DNA of 64,000 nucleotides from Otatea glauca. Taxonomy: Eukaryota; Streptophyta; Magnoliopsida; Poales; Poaceae. Location: positions 46,969,594 through 47,033,593 of the forward strand of contig CM070721.1 of assembly GCA_036346275.1 (NCBI GenBank), written 5' to 3'. The notes under the pieces are model-generated. The model was not told the origin of the DNA. It was given only the letters and a program-made list of their open reading frames with translations, and made no database searches. Each line of letters opens with the position of its first letter. Within the stretch, counting starts at the first letter, position 1. Shown here piece by piece: positions 36,240 to 47,852 of this stretch. Made by a program: the position numbers and the translations under genes.

Positions 36240-36896
36240 TTGGTGTGCACGATGGCTAGCTGTGGCACAATTTTGTGACAAAGTAGTTTGAAAACTTGCC
36301 AGAAAATTTCAAATTTTGCTGGAATTTCTGAAACTTGTGTGATTTTTTATGAAACTTGCCTGAAACTCTTTTTGAACTCTCAAATTTTTTAAACTTGCTT
36401 GCACTCATTTTCCAATCTTGTCTAAAACTTGGCTGAAAGTCACAATTGAAACTCAAAGTTTTCAGTTCAGGAACCTGAAAATCACATTTGAAATTCAAAT
36501 TAAGTTTCAATATATTAAAACCCAAAGTTTTAGGTTTTGAAATTTGAAACTTACATTTTAATCTTGAAGTTTTATTTTGGGTACTTGAAAGTCACATGAA
36601 ACATAGAGTTAAACACGCATGAACTCAAATCGAAGTTTCAGGGAAGTTCCATGCAATACCGTTGGTTTTTCCCTGGACGGTATAATTTTACATACACTTT
36701 AATTATCTGTACTGGCGTGATTGTTTTTTAGACATAAAGGTCATCCAAATCAGATACCCCAGTTCCATATATGAAACTACAGGAACAGCAAACCAGGTTT
36801 TAGCCCAAATATCTGTAAACATAGCAGGACCACTAGAAAGCGAAAAATATCCAGCCACCAACATTACATATTGTCATTATCACCCAGACCACAACC
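36240..36896. other. AT-rich region with GAAACTTGCC-type repeats
   Basis: Between 36280 and 36640 the phrases GAAACTTG, AAACTTGCCTGAA and AAATTTGAAACT recur irregularly. No gene seen. Confidence 0.5.
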
Positions 36897-37861
36897 TTAC
36901 ATATTGCTATCCACCAAGTTACTAACAAAAGCCGCCGTAGCCTTCAAATCTTCCAGAAAATGATCTTCTTTTTGAGCTTCACCCATCAAAAGATCCTTTC
37001 CTGTTAAGTTGTTCCACAACTTAAAGGAAGCGGTGCTCGTATCCTGTTGTCCAAAAACCTGTAGAACTGATCCATCCTGCTCACCATTTCCTTTTTGTAG
37101 ATCGGACTCCAATTCCTCAAGGATGAAAGAATTCTTCTCCAAACTGTTTTGACATTTAACCAACACTGACAACGAAAAATCATGTCATTTCTATTTTTCC
37201 ACAAGTTCCAAAGGACAGCAGCACAAATAGTATTCAAAGTAGCATTTTTCTTATTGCTAATCCAAAAACGAGCCACAGATTCAAAATTATGACCAACATT
37301 CAAACCAAAAAACTCACCAATCAGACCCCAAATATTGACGGCTACAACACAGTAAAAAAAAGATGTACAACAGATTCGATCTCATTACACAAGCAACAAT
37401 AAACCCTCTATCCATCCCCTCTTTAACAAATTATCTCTGGTCATTAACTTGTTATGAGAGACAAGCCAAAGGAGGAACCGAACCACAGGGGCACAATCAA
37501 GCTCCAAACCGCAGGATAAAAACAGGGAGCACGCCTCTAAAATTTATAACAGCATAGAGAGAATTAACCGAGTAAATACCATTACTATTATACTGCCAAA
37601 CTAAGGCGTCATCCTCATTATTGAGTTTAACACTCTTCACCATTTCTACAAGTTCAAACCATCTGATCATCATAGACTCAGAGAAAGTTCTCCTAAAAGT
37701 ACACTTGACATTAGAACCATCCCAAATCTCAGCAATTGTGGCACCTTTTTCATTAACTAGCATATAAAGATCCCAAAATTGATTAGCTAAACAAGAACAA
37801 CCAAACCAAATATCCTCCCAAAATCTAATCTTAGTCCCATTACCAACATACCATCTGTATC
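36897..37861 (-). pseudogene. LINE ORF2 C-terminal part (reverse transcriptase end), decayed
   Basis: Minus-strand frames give YRWYVGNGTKIRFWEDIWFG, AEIWDGSNVKCTFRRTFSES and LVWQYNSNGIYSVNSLYAVI (37860-37500), then CAAVLWNLWKNRNDMIFR (37303-37004). These are the post-reverse-transcriptase regions of grass LINE ORF2. Frames are broken between segments. The upstream part lies at 43130-43405, across solo LTR 4. Confidence 0.85.
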
Positions 37862-40800
37862 TGTAACATCCCATAAAATTCAAAAATATGAAAAATAAAA
37901 GTTTAAATTTAAAAAAAATGGAATTGAATAAAAATTTCAATTGGAATAAAGATTTTGGTTTTAAATAAATATCTTTTCCTCCATTCCTTGTATTCCAATC
38001 TTAAAGAAAAGAAAGATTTTCCTCATTAAAACTATTTCTTCCAAAACAAACAAAATATAAAAATAAGTTTGAGATGTAACCTTTAATTTGAATTTTAATT
38101 TCTGAATTTTCTGAATTATTGATTTTCTTGAGTTCTTGTTTAAAAAGAAAAGTCTCATAAATTGAAATGGTAAAATGGTAAAAGTAAAAAGATAAAAATA
38201 CAAAATTAATAAAATATGTAAAAATATTAGATAAATCTCATATCTATTTAGAATCATGACTATACAACTTGCACTGATCTGGAATAATTAAATAAAGTAA
38301 AAAGACAAAAATGACCCTATCTAGATACTCTGAACCGACCTTGCAAGATTTCTCCAGAATTCTGTTGACCTTAACCAGAGTTAACATTTTAATCATGCCG
38401 ACATGCTTGTCTAATCTGTGTCTGATAAAAATATCAAGATTTTATCCCATCATTTAGTATTTTTAGAAATTCAAAAACAGACTATTAGAAAAGCTGAAAA
38501 TTACAATTTCAAAATTATTAAAATTAAAATATATATTATAAAAATCTTAAAATTTTATATCATGTCAATAAGACCTTTTAAGATCTTCATAAAAAAATTT
38601 CATAAAATAATAAATTTATTTTAACCCTCAATTAAATAAAAGTCAGAAACAGTCAAAATCAATAACAGTGCAATGTCAGATTTTTAATAATATTTTTACT
38701 CATTATATTTATATGAAAATTTTACTGAACCTTTATCTATTCCTTTCCGACCTACACCGAAAGTTTGAGAGAATCTTATTCTTGTTTGCTAACCCAAACT
38801 TTGGTTTGTATCTCGTCCTATCCAGAATTCTCCTACGAATTCCCCTTTTCTCTCTGACATGTGGGCCCATGTGGCCAGCTGTTCCCTTTTGCCGACTTCT
38901 TTCTCTCTCTCTGACCGCCTGGCCCCACTTGTCAGCCCCTTTCTTCTCCGTTCTTTCCCGTTTTCTCCCGTTGCTTCGCCGTTCTCTCGCCAGAGCAGCG
39001 CCGCCCCCTCCATTTGTCACTTTCCCGCCGCAGTCTCTTCGCCCGAGGCTGCCAGCTCGTTGCCCAGACACGCCGCACCTACCTCGGCCTCCGTGCTCTC
39101 TCTCGCGCCAGAACGGCCGAGAAAACGCCCGCGCAAGCCGCCGCCTTTCCCCTCTGTGCAAACACTGCTCAAGCCGCCTCATCCCTCTATTTAAGCCTCG
39201 CCGAAGCATTGCAAGCACGCGCATACAACCCTGGAACCCGCACAACCACACCGAAGCGCCTCAACGCCGCCAGAACCCCCTTCTTCCCCAGCTCCGGCCA
39301 AATACCCGAAAAAGGGAAAAACACCCAAACTTTCTCTCCTCTGCACCATACCCGGAACCATCACCCCTGAGGCTTCCTCACCACACCTAGACCTCGTCCT
39401 CGACCTCAATTTGAACTCATTCCCTCCGGTGAGCAGCCGCACCGTGTGACCTTCTTCCGCCGCCGCACGCTCATGGTGAGAACACCTCTCCGACCCTTAA
39501 TTCTTTGAATGAAGGCCTAAAACCGAACCCTAGCAACCCGTTGATGCTCCCAGTGGTGATCTTTCACCTCGGGATGCCGTCGTTTAGCTGTTGCGCCGCC
39601 GGCCGAGACCGCCGCCGCCCCCTTCACGGTGGCAGGCCACCTCCGGCCACCTCCGGCCGAAGCTTCACCTCCCCTAGGTTCGCGCAAGCGTGCTGATTGT
39701 GAAAGTGGAATCCATTCCACTTTTCCGGCCGTGCCTCGCCGCCGAAGAAGCCATAACCGTGACCTCTGTCTCGGTCGCGACAATGGGACCGGCATGTCGG
39801 TTGCACGCAACGCGCAGACTCATCGCCATGCGGACCACGGCCGTCGATCTCGTCTTGGCGCTCGGTCGGCCAAGCGGTCCCACGCGTCGGCCAAGACCGC
39901 ATGAGCCCTCCTCGCCGCTAACTGGGCCCGGCATGTCGATTGCCTCGGTCGCATGCAGCGCCAAAAGGGAAAGCGTAGTTCTGATCAGAAAGCGTACTTT
40001 CCATATTTAGTAAAGTTTCTAATTTTCTGTATTTACAAAAACCGAATGCATTCAAAATTAAATATCTTTTGAACTATCCAACCAAATAATATGAAATAAA
40101 TTTCTAAATTCATGATAAATCCTGTAGGTTCATAATATGCAAAAATATTCTGGAAACGAAATATATTTAAATTTTAAATTCAATTTAAAGAAAGGGATCA
40201 AGAGAATACCATGTGTAGAATTTCTACAAATGAACTTCAATTTGAATGAAATCAATTTTGTTAGAAACCTTAAATCCTCAGGAACCTAAATATGCAAAAT
40301 TAATTAGATTTTGACCTGATTTACATCATTTTCTAAAGGAAGTTGTTTCCAATGTGTTAAATATTCAAATATGAATATCTTTTACAAAAATGATTCAAAT
40401 CATATCTAATCAGTTTCTATGTGTTTAAAAGTTAGTAATCTACTTAGATATACAAAAATATTTAGAATTGAATCTATTTTGAATTAATTTGAGAATAGAT
40501 TACTTTCCAATAATATGAATCAAAATAAGTATAAACATGCAAGTTCAAATAATGGTAAAGTGATTCCTAGATCTGTAATAAAACCATAGTGCCCTGTTTA
40601 TGCGAAACATCTCATGTTTGTGCATGTTTGAGTTAAGTGCATAGTAGATCTTAATGTTTACTTATATGGAAAACATCTCGGATAAAAGTAAAACATTGTA
40701 AAACCAACTTTAAAACAATCTTAGTGAGGTGCCATGTTAATACCAGAAAAATGGATAAATTATTCTGTAAGGTGTAGTAGCAAACTAGAATCGGAAACTG

Positions 40801-43129
40801 AACCTTTAACGTGTAGATTATAAAACTACTTAAGCATTTTCAAAAGCCTGTAGAACGTCTCGTCTAAACACTAAAATGTAAGAAATCAGCTTATAAATGT
40901 TCCTCAAAGTATAGACTATTATATTCCGAAGAAATAATCTTATTTCATATTGTTTTGCATATAAATCCTGGTAGCCAAATAACCCTAAAGTATTATGCTT
41001 TATGAACTCCACAATAGGAATAAATGAACCTTGTATTAAAGAAATTGTAACTAATATATTTGTATCACCAGAACCTTCTTAAAAACTAGGAATAAATCCA
41101 ATAACTTAGTTCAATGGATCTAACAAATTCAAAGTCACTTCTTATGCCAAATCAATTAAAAAGGATTAAGTGCTATTCATTTATGGCTTTTAGCTTAATT
41201 GTCAAATATGTTAAATCTTATTAATCCAAATAATTTTAGCATCTATAATTCGAAGTTATAAATGTAAGAATTCATAATTTTAGCCTCTTGAATTCGTAAA
41301 TCAAGAATAGATAATCTATCAAAGAAACCATGCTTTCTTTATCATAAGACATTAACAATATATTTGTATAATTATCTAAATCATAATATCTTGAAATCAT
41401 TCAATCCGAACCCTAAAACATTCCTGTTTTCTTTAATGAATCTTTATTTGGTTTTTCATGCATTTTCTTTTGCCCTTATTAAAGTTGGATATTTGCTATA
41501 TTTCCGATTGAATGACGTGTAGAATCCGACGTCCTTTCCTCCGTCGTTGCCTCCATCAGCCGTGGCTTCGTCTTCGTCGTAAGCAATAAATAAGCAAGGC
41601 AAGCACCCCCTTTGATCATATTGATCCCAGTTTTATAAATGTTTTCATTAAATGTTTTACTGCATACTTTACTTTTATTAAAGTCTGCTATATTTTGGGT
41701 ATTGGTAGTTATACCTATTGTCACATAGAACTTCCTTGATAAGTATGGATTTGTGAACCTTGATAACCCTAAGAATAACTTAGACAGTAATTGATGTCAA
41801 ACTGGGTTACTCACATTTAGTGACATGCTTAGCCAAGCTTAAATGAACATAAAACTGTGACATGGTTAAAGACTTTGGATATGACCATTTTTGTGGTTGG
41901 TATTTTGGTTGGAAAAATGAAAATAAAACTATGGTTTAGATGCGGGCAATTATTGGCAATAGCCGAGTGTGCATGTCTTTGCACGTAGTGTCGGGTGGAG
42001 ATTATTGCCCGTGTCGAGTTAAGGACCGAACTATGGGTTGTTTTCAAGCCAAGAATTACCGTACAACCACAGGTGCTGGTATGGGACAGCCTTAAACCAA
42101 TTAAGTTATCTAGTTTAACTTTGCACATTGGAAGGTTTGGAGCGAGACGAGTGTTTCTTAATGAATTGCTCGAAGGGACGCCCACACCGAGGTGATCATG
42201 GATCAAACGCGTTACCGATACACGGTGTACGCCGTACTGGGAAGTTCCATCATTTCTATGCTCGAGTTCTTACGCCATAGTATGGGTTTCGTCCCGAGCT
42301 AGTGCAAAGTTAACCTAGGTAATGTAAAGGTTTTCGTCAGAACATTCTCGCCACTCGCCAAAGGTGCGTGAACTATGCGGCAAAAGGAAAAGGTCATGAC
42401 TTGTGGGTAAAGATGTACACCTCTGCAGAGTGTAAAACTAATCGATTAGCCGTACCCGCGGTTATGGGAACTTGGTAAAGTCATCACATAGTTAGCAGTT
42501 TTGTTATTTTCATAAAATGCGGTTTCTACCGTGTGTTGGTGAATTCTACTGGGTGTCAGTAGAACTGGTTTTGTGGATATGGTCAGGATACCCAGGTACA
42601 TGAGATTTATTTATGTTTACATTCTGTTACTTTCAGTATTATATTGCTTTTACTTAAATTCCGTTTTGCAATCTACTATTCTGTATTTATATTTCAAATC
42701 AGCTTTATGCAAACTAACCGTACTAGCCTTTCCTTTGAAATGGCTTGCATATATCATAGGCTTTGCAAAAGTCTTGCGGAGTACGAAAGTACTCACCCTT
42801 GCTTAATTGTTGTTTTTAGGTGAAGAATCAGATTAGCTCGACGAAACATAATTGTCGCAGGATTCGGGATATTGACGATGAATTTCTAGGGATTATGCCT
42901 TGTCAGTTGCCTGAGGGATTGGATGGGCACACTACAAGACTTTGCTTCTTCTTGCTATAAACTCGAATTGTAAGATTATTATGTAAATTAGCTTCCGCTT
43001 TAATAAAATGATGTATGGTTGTGATTCCAATTGTTGTAAATGTGCGTACTAGCTACTGATCATGGGACTAGTACTGTTTGCACATGAGATTTCCATTTTT
43101 GCATTCATGTGAAAATGGGGGTCATTACA
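37862..43129 (+). mobile_element. Giant solo LTR, family 1, copy 4 (5268 bp)
   Basis: It begins TGTAACATCCC and ends GGGGGTCATTACA, with a perfect 5-bp duplication gtatc (37857-37861 and 43130-43134). TATTTAAG lies at 39188 in a GC-rich leader (about 38860-39990), a donor-like ATGGTGAGAAC at about 39472, an acceptor-like TTTTTAG at 42813-42819, AATAAA at 43002 and the invariant 20-bp box at 43055-43074. It is closest in sequence and length to copy 1. No gag-pol. It splits a LINE ORF2. Confidence 0.85.
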
Positions 43130-43405
43130 GTATCCAAACTTGGTAGCTTGCATAGCCCAAATAATTCCTTTCCAGAAAACGAAAGCATGATCAGTGTCGC
43201 AAAGGAAAATATTTGGATTATCAGTATTGTATTTATACCTAATCAAATTCCTCCACAACCTGTTCCCATCAGCACAAAATCTTTTAACCCAAGAAGCAAG
43301 CAAACAGATGTTTAAATCTCTAAGATTAGGCACCCCGAGACCACCAAAACTTTTCTTCGTACACACAAGATACCAATTAGATAAACTACTGCCGTGATTG
43401 TTCAA
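43130..43405 (-). pseudogene. LINE ORF2 fragment upstream of the solo LTR insertion
   Basis: The minus-strand frame reads WYLVCTKKSFGGLGVPNLRD, LNICLLASWVKRFCADGNRL and FVFWKGIIWAMQATKFGY, the stretch just before the YRWYVGNG block at 37860. The two halves meet at the gtatc duplication. Confidence 0.88.
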
Positions 43406-43664
43406 CGGTACATACTAAAATTTGTTCTACAGCTCAATTACTCGAAGGACATTTGGGTACGTGCAATTGCAGTTCTTCACTATTTGAAAAATATCATTAG
43501 ATATATCCCTAGTGGGGACATATAGGATGAAAATTAGCACTTATTTGTTGCAAATCCGTAAAAACCCTGTCTTAGAAATTTTTAAAAAATCCCAGAAAAA
43601 ACATACGCAGGGGAGGAGATGTTCTTTAACTATAAAAAATTTCAACCTTACGATCACATATATG
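43406..43664. other. Spacer between LINE relic and hAT element
   Basis: No gene or recognised repeat. Confidence 0.5.
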
Positions 43665-44723
43665 TAGGGATGAAAACGGACCAGATGTTTCCAATCAATC
43701 CGGATAATTTTCGGATACGGACTCTATCGGATCGGATATTTGTCGGATAGTATCGGAGCAGATACGGATTTTTTTTGTCGGATACGAATACGGATTCAGT
43801 AGCACACTATCCGTCGGATACGGATACGGATTCGGATAATCTGGATATTGTTGGGTCGGATATCCAGATATGCATGTAGGCTGGGCCAAGGCTACTCTTT
43901 TAGCCCAAAAAGGTTTCTTAATTTCAAAATCGTTTTCTAATTTAATTAATCTATAAAACAAGTTTCAATTATTAAAATTTGCGAACCAACTCCAAAAATT
44001 ACGAAATTGTTTGAGAAAATTTCAGACACAATATAATATTTTTAAAAATTATTTTCAGGATTTTATCAGATTTTTAATTTTCTCAAAAATTCAAACACTA
44101 TTGTTCTTAATAGGAAAATATTTTAAATAAATAGCTAAAAATGCATAAAAACTCATAAATATATAATTTATTATTTTAAACAGAATTCAACAAAGAATAT
44201 AAATCTTGGGTCATTACATATAAGTGTTATATACTTTTTCTAGAGATAAGGTATCTAAGTATTATTAAATTTTTAGTGTGTTATGTATTTGCTTCCATTT
44301 GTATCTCTGAGCAAGGATTACCTTTATTTTATGTTTTTATCTACGTGTATGATGAATTAATCATATGTGTGTGATAAACTAAGTCTTATATAATTTTGTT
44401 TGCGATATGGTATCTAACTATTATCTAAGTGAATGAAAATGCTTATATTTGTTCAATTTTCAATAATGTTTTAATCAAATCAACTAGTTATATATTTTCG
44501 TTGATTTTTTATGTACAATCTAGGGGGTTATCATGTTCCGATAAATATTCGAAACCGTATCCGATTCGATTCGTATTCGATCTGTATCTATATTCGACAT
44601 TATCTGTATTTGTATTTGTATTCGTATCCGGACTATCCGTATCCGTATCCGCACCCGAAAAAAATATGAAAACAAATATGATAGAGTTATTATCCGTCTG
44701 TATCCGATCCATTTTCACTCCTA
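43665..44723. mobile_element. Non-autonomous hAT-like element 1 (1059 bp)
   Basis: Ends TAGGGATGAAAACGGACC and, inverted, TAGGAGTGAAAATGGATC. The 8-bp flanks are catatatg and catatacg, a target duplication with one difference. The outer ~200 bp at each end are packed with CGGATACGGAT and ATCCGTATCCG motifs. The interior is AT-rich without a transposase. Confidence 0.82.
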
Positions 44724-45977
44724 CATATACGTTAGCTTCACAACCAATTGTATTTTTGAAAACAATAATTTTTCCCCAATTTACTGATTTTCTCGTTGTT
44801 CGACTACAATGTATTTTTAAAAGGAACTATTACAGTTATACAGTATTAATTCTAAGGTGAATCTGTATACCTCCTCTTTTGTTTTTTTTAAACAAAATCT
44901 GTACACCTCTTAATTTTATATGAAGTGGTGGTGTTTTAAGCTCCACTCTAAAGCAAATTAAAAAGTGTTTCCACCATGTTTTTAACCTTTTCCACGTTTG
45001 TTAGCTAGGTGGCCTCAACACCACAACCACCCTCTAAAGCAAATCTACATAGGAATGCAATTATTGGACATCTCCATTTACATGTTGGAGGGGACACTTG
45101 ATGCAAAATGCTGAAAAGAAACTAAGCATGATGTACTTACATATCGTACACTCGGCCGGAACATCAGAAACCTTCACGTTGATGTTCGATTTGTAATTCA
45201 TCCGTACTTTTCTTAACAGGATAGTGGATTTATCCATGCTTGAGTACTAGCGCTATCAATTGTCTAGACGATTTTTTTCTCATGAGAGAAACATATATAT
45301 CTCCAGACCTAACATGAATGCAAGGTACGATCCCGGCCATGGCCCAATTTTGTTCATTAATGTATAAACACGGTAAGAGGGCAAGAGATGGACACACACT
45401 CAACACACGTCACACTCACACGATCCGCATGCACACACATACGCGTGCGGCCCCCTCAAGTTGGATGCTGTAGTGATTGGGATTACCATATTGAAATTAT
45501 ATCGTGTAAATTGATCGATCATGGTTAAGAACATGCAGTATCATGCGCTATGTATTTCTGTACTTTCTTCCCTCTAATTTAAATTACAGTCCTGCTATCT
45601 TTAAAAAAAAGAACATGCATATTCATGCTTGCTCTCTAACCAGGGGGGAAGGGAAGAGAGAGCAGCAGTCATGCTCAGTTCGGCAAATATTTCTTGTACT
45701 AGTACATAATATATAGTACGAAGGGCATGAGAACCACGAGATTTGCGCCGGCCACTTTTCTATTCTCTGCATCTCCTTTCCTTCTTCCTTCGGTTGCTTC
45801 TTTATTTCTGCGTGATTGATAAATACATATTGGTTTGAGCTGCTTTAGGTTTATGGTTAGAGAATTCAAGCCTCAAAGATCGCTCGATCGGGTAGTGTTT
45901 TAGCTTTACTGGGCCAAGCTCTTTTTAGATAAAACTAGAAGGTGCCACTTTGCCTTTGGTTGACCGTCCCACTCGAC
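44724..45977. other. Intergenic region without a recognised gene
   Basis: No supported ORF. Around 45395-45450 there is a patchy CA-rich run. Confidence 0.5.
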
Positions 45978-46566
45978 TAGGGTTGAGAAATTTCCGACGT
46001 TCAAAAAAAAATGGAAGTCTTTTTTCGAAAACGAAAACGAAAAATATCGGTACGAAAACAAAAAAATTTATCAGAAACGGAAACGAGAGAGCTAGTTCTG
46101 ACGGAAACAGAAATTCCGTATAATGAAACTGAAAATTCTATTTTCTAATTTAAATAATACTATAAATATATATTGCTTTATAGAAAATATTAAATAGATT
46201 TCAACAATTCTACAAAAATATTTTATAACATTTCGAACTTAGGAAAATTATTTACAGCAAGATTTTAGTTATGTTTTTCTCAAATAAATTATTTATTTAA
46301 ATCTAAAAATAGCTAAAATCATTAATTAAATGCTAAAAATTCAAAAAAAAAATCATAAATCCGAATTAAATGCTCAATTAAAAAATTTGCAAATTTTTAG
46401 GGTGTTACAAAACTGGATGGAATTTTCCACTTTCATTTCCGTATCCGCTCCATTTTTATCACTATCCGTTTCTACGGTTTTCGATTTCATTTCCGTTACC
46501 GGTAAAAAATGTGGACGGAAACGAAACAGCCATTTACTAATCGTTTCCGTTCCGTTTTCATCCCTA
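45978..46566. mobile_element. Non-autonomous hAT-like element 2 (589 bp)
   Basis: Ends TAGGGTTGAGAAATTTCC and, inverted, TAGGGATGAAAACGGAACGG. Flanking 8-mers are cactcgac and cacttgac, differing at one base. The outer parts are rich in GAAACGGAAACG and CGTTTCCGTTCCG motifs; the core is AT-rich. It is related to element 1 through the terminal TAGGGATGAAAACGG. Confidence 0.82.
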
Positions 46567-46670
46567 CACTTGACAAACGAGCAAAACTAATGGGATGACA
46601 TGCATGGTCAATTGTGTAAACTACTTTGGCCGTTTCTGCACTACTCCTTTGACAGAATTTCCCTTATATA

Positions 46671-46930
46671 CTACTCTCTCTAGTCACAAATAGTCATTTT
46701 GGACATCGTCATGGTCTCTAAAACACAGCTTTCACTACTAATTTCTATTATAATATATTTATAAAATCCAACAAAATTATAATATTATGAAAGTACTTTT
46801 CGAGACAAATCTACATATATGATTTTCATGTATTCAATTTAAATATTTAAAAATATATTGATAGTCAAAGTTTTGAAAATTTGACTGCATCTATATCTAA
46901 AACGACAACTATTTGTGACTAGGTTGAGTA
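46671..46930. mobile_element. Stowaway-like MITE, copy B
   Basis: Same family as the copy at 28345: terminal CACAAATAGTCATTTTGGAC and AAACGACAACTATTTGTGAC, with shared interior TTATAATATATTTATAAAAT and TTTCGAGACAAATCTACATA. Confidence 0.8.
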
Positions 46931-47591
46931 CCAGTTATAGAGTTGAAAAATTAGCTGTGCAGAATGTACAGGTTTCTTTAGGTTGTTGGGAAGGGCAAAC
47001 ATGCATGTTTCCTCGAAATTAAGCTTGTGTAGCTCATTATGATCGATCATATTTGGACAGGCCAGTAAAAGACTCTAATTTGCACAAAGGTGAAATCACA
47101 AATAATAAAATGATGGAAAATAGACTAGGAGAAAAAAAAAGCTAAAGATGTATGTGTATTTTTTTTTAAACAAAAATATTTTGCTACACTAACTAGGCAT
47201 TGAGTCTAAACACAAAGTGATACCACCACTGCCATTTCCAAAGTAAAATAACCAAAAGGAGCCATAATTAAATTAGTAACTGCTAAGTGGGATAGGACTA
47301 TCAAACAACAAAATGTTGAAATACTAACAATATTATACTATCATCTACTTCTTTTCTTCTACCATAATGACAGACACTGGCGGCTCACCATCACTGGCAA
47401 TACTTTACACAATCGGCCTTGATCTTACACCAATTCTTGCGGGTCATCACCCACCAAGCAGTACTCTTCACCGCTTGTCGCAACCAAGCACCTTTCCAAA
47501 CTTGTTTCTACGATGTCACGCCTCACTTGTCAAGTCCTATACGGAAACTTGAGATCGGAGAAGCATCCTAATAAGATAGCACAAGAGGTAG
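46931..47591. other. Spacer without a recognised gene
   Basis: No supported ORF. A 61-residue frame at 47367-47552 has no recognisable motif. Confidence 0.45.
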
Positions 47592-47852
47592 TACTCCCTC
47601 TGATTACATATAGTTATCTTTTTTGACATAGATATAGTTAAACTTTCGAAACTTTGACTGTCAATAGTTTTTTAAATATTTAATTAGATACATGAAAATC
47701 ATATGTGTAGATTTGTCTTAAAAAGTACTTTCATAATATTATAATTTTATTCGGTTTTATAAATATATTATAATAAAAATTAGTGGTCAAAACTATAATT
47801 CTAAGACCATATCAAATCTAAAACAATAACTATTTATAAGGTGAGGGAATAG
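47592..47852. mobile_element. Stowaway-like MITE, copy C (opposite orientation, more diverged)
   Basis: Begins ACTCCCTCTGATTACATATA and ends AACAATAACTATTTATAAGG. The interior AGATTTGTCTTAAAAAGTAC and ATAATATTATAATTTTAT are the reverse order of copies A and B. Confidence 0.75.

Noticed and set aside
38668..39390. Long 240-residue plus-strand frame in copy 4, with similar frames at 4800-5313, 10544-11182 and 20108-20656
   Set aside because: These lie in the GC-rich leader of each LTR, where several frames on both strands are open. Sequences are Pro/Ser/Arg/Ala-rich and not conserved between copies.
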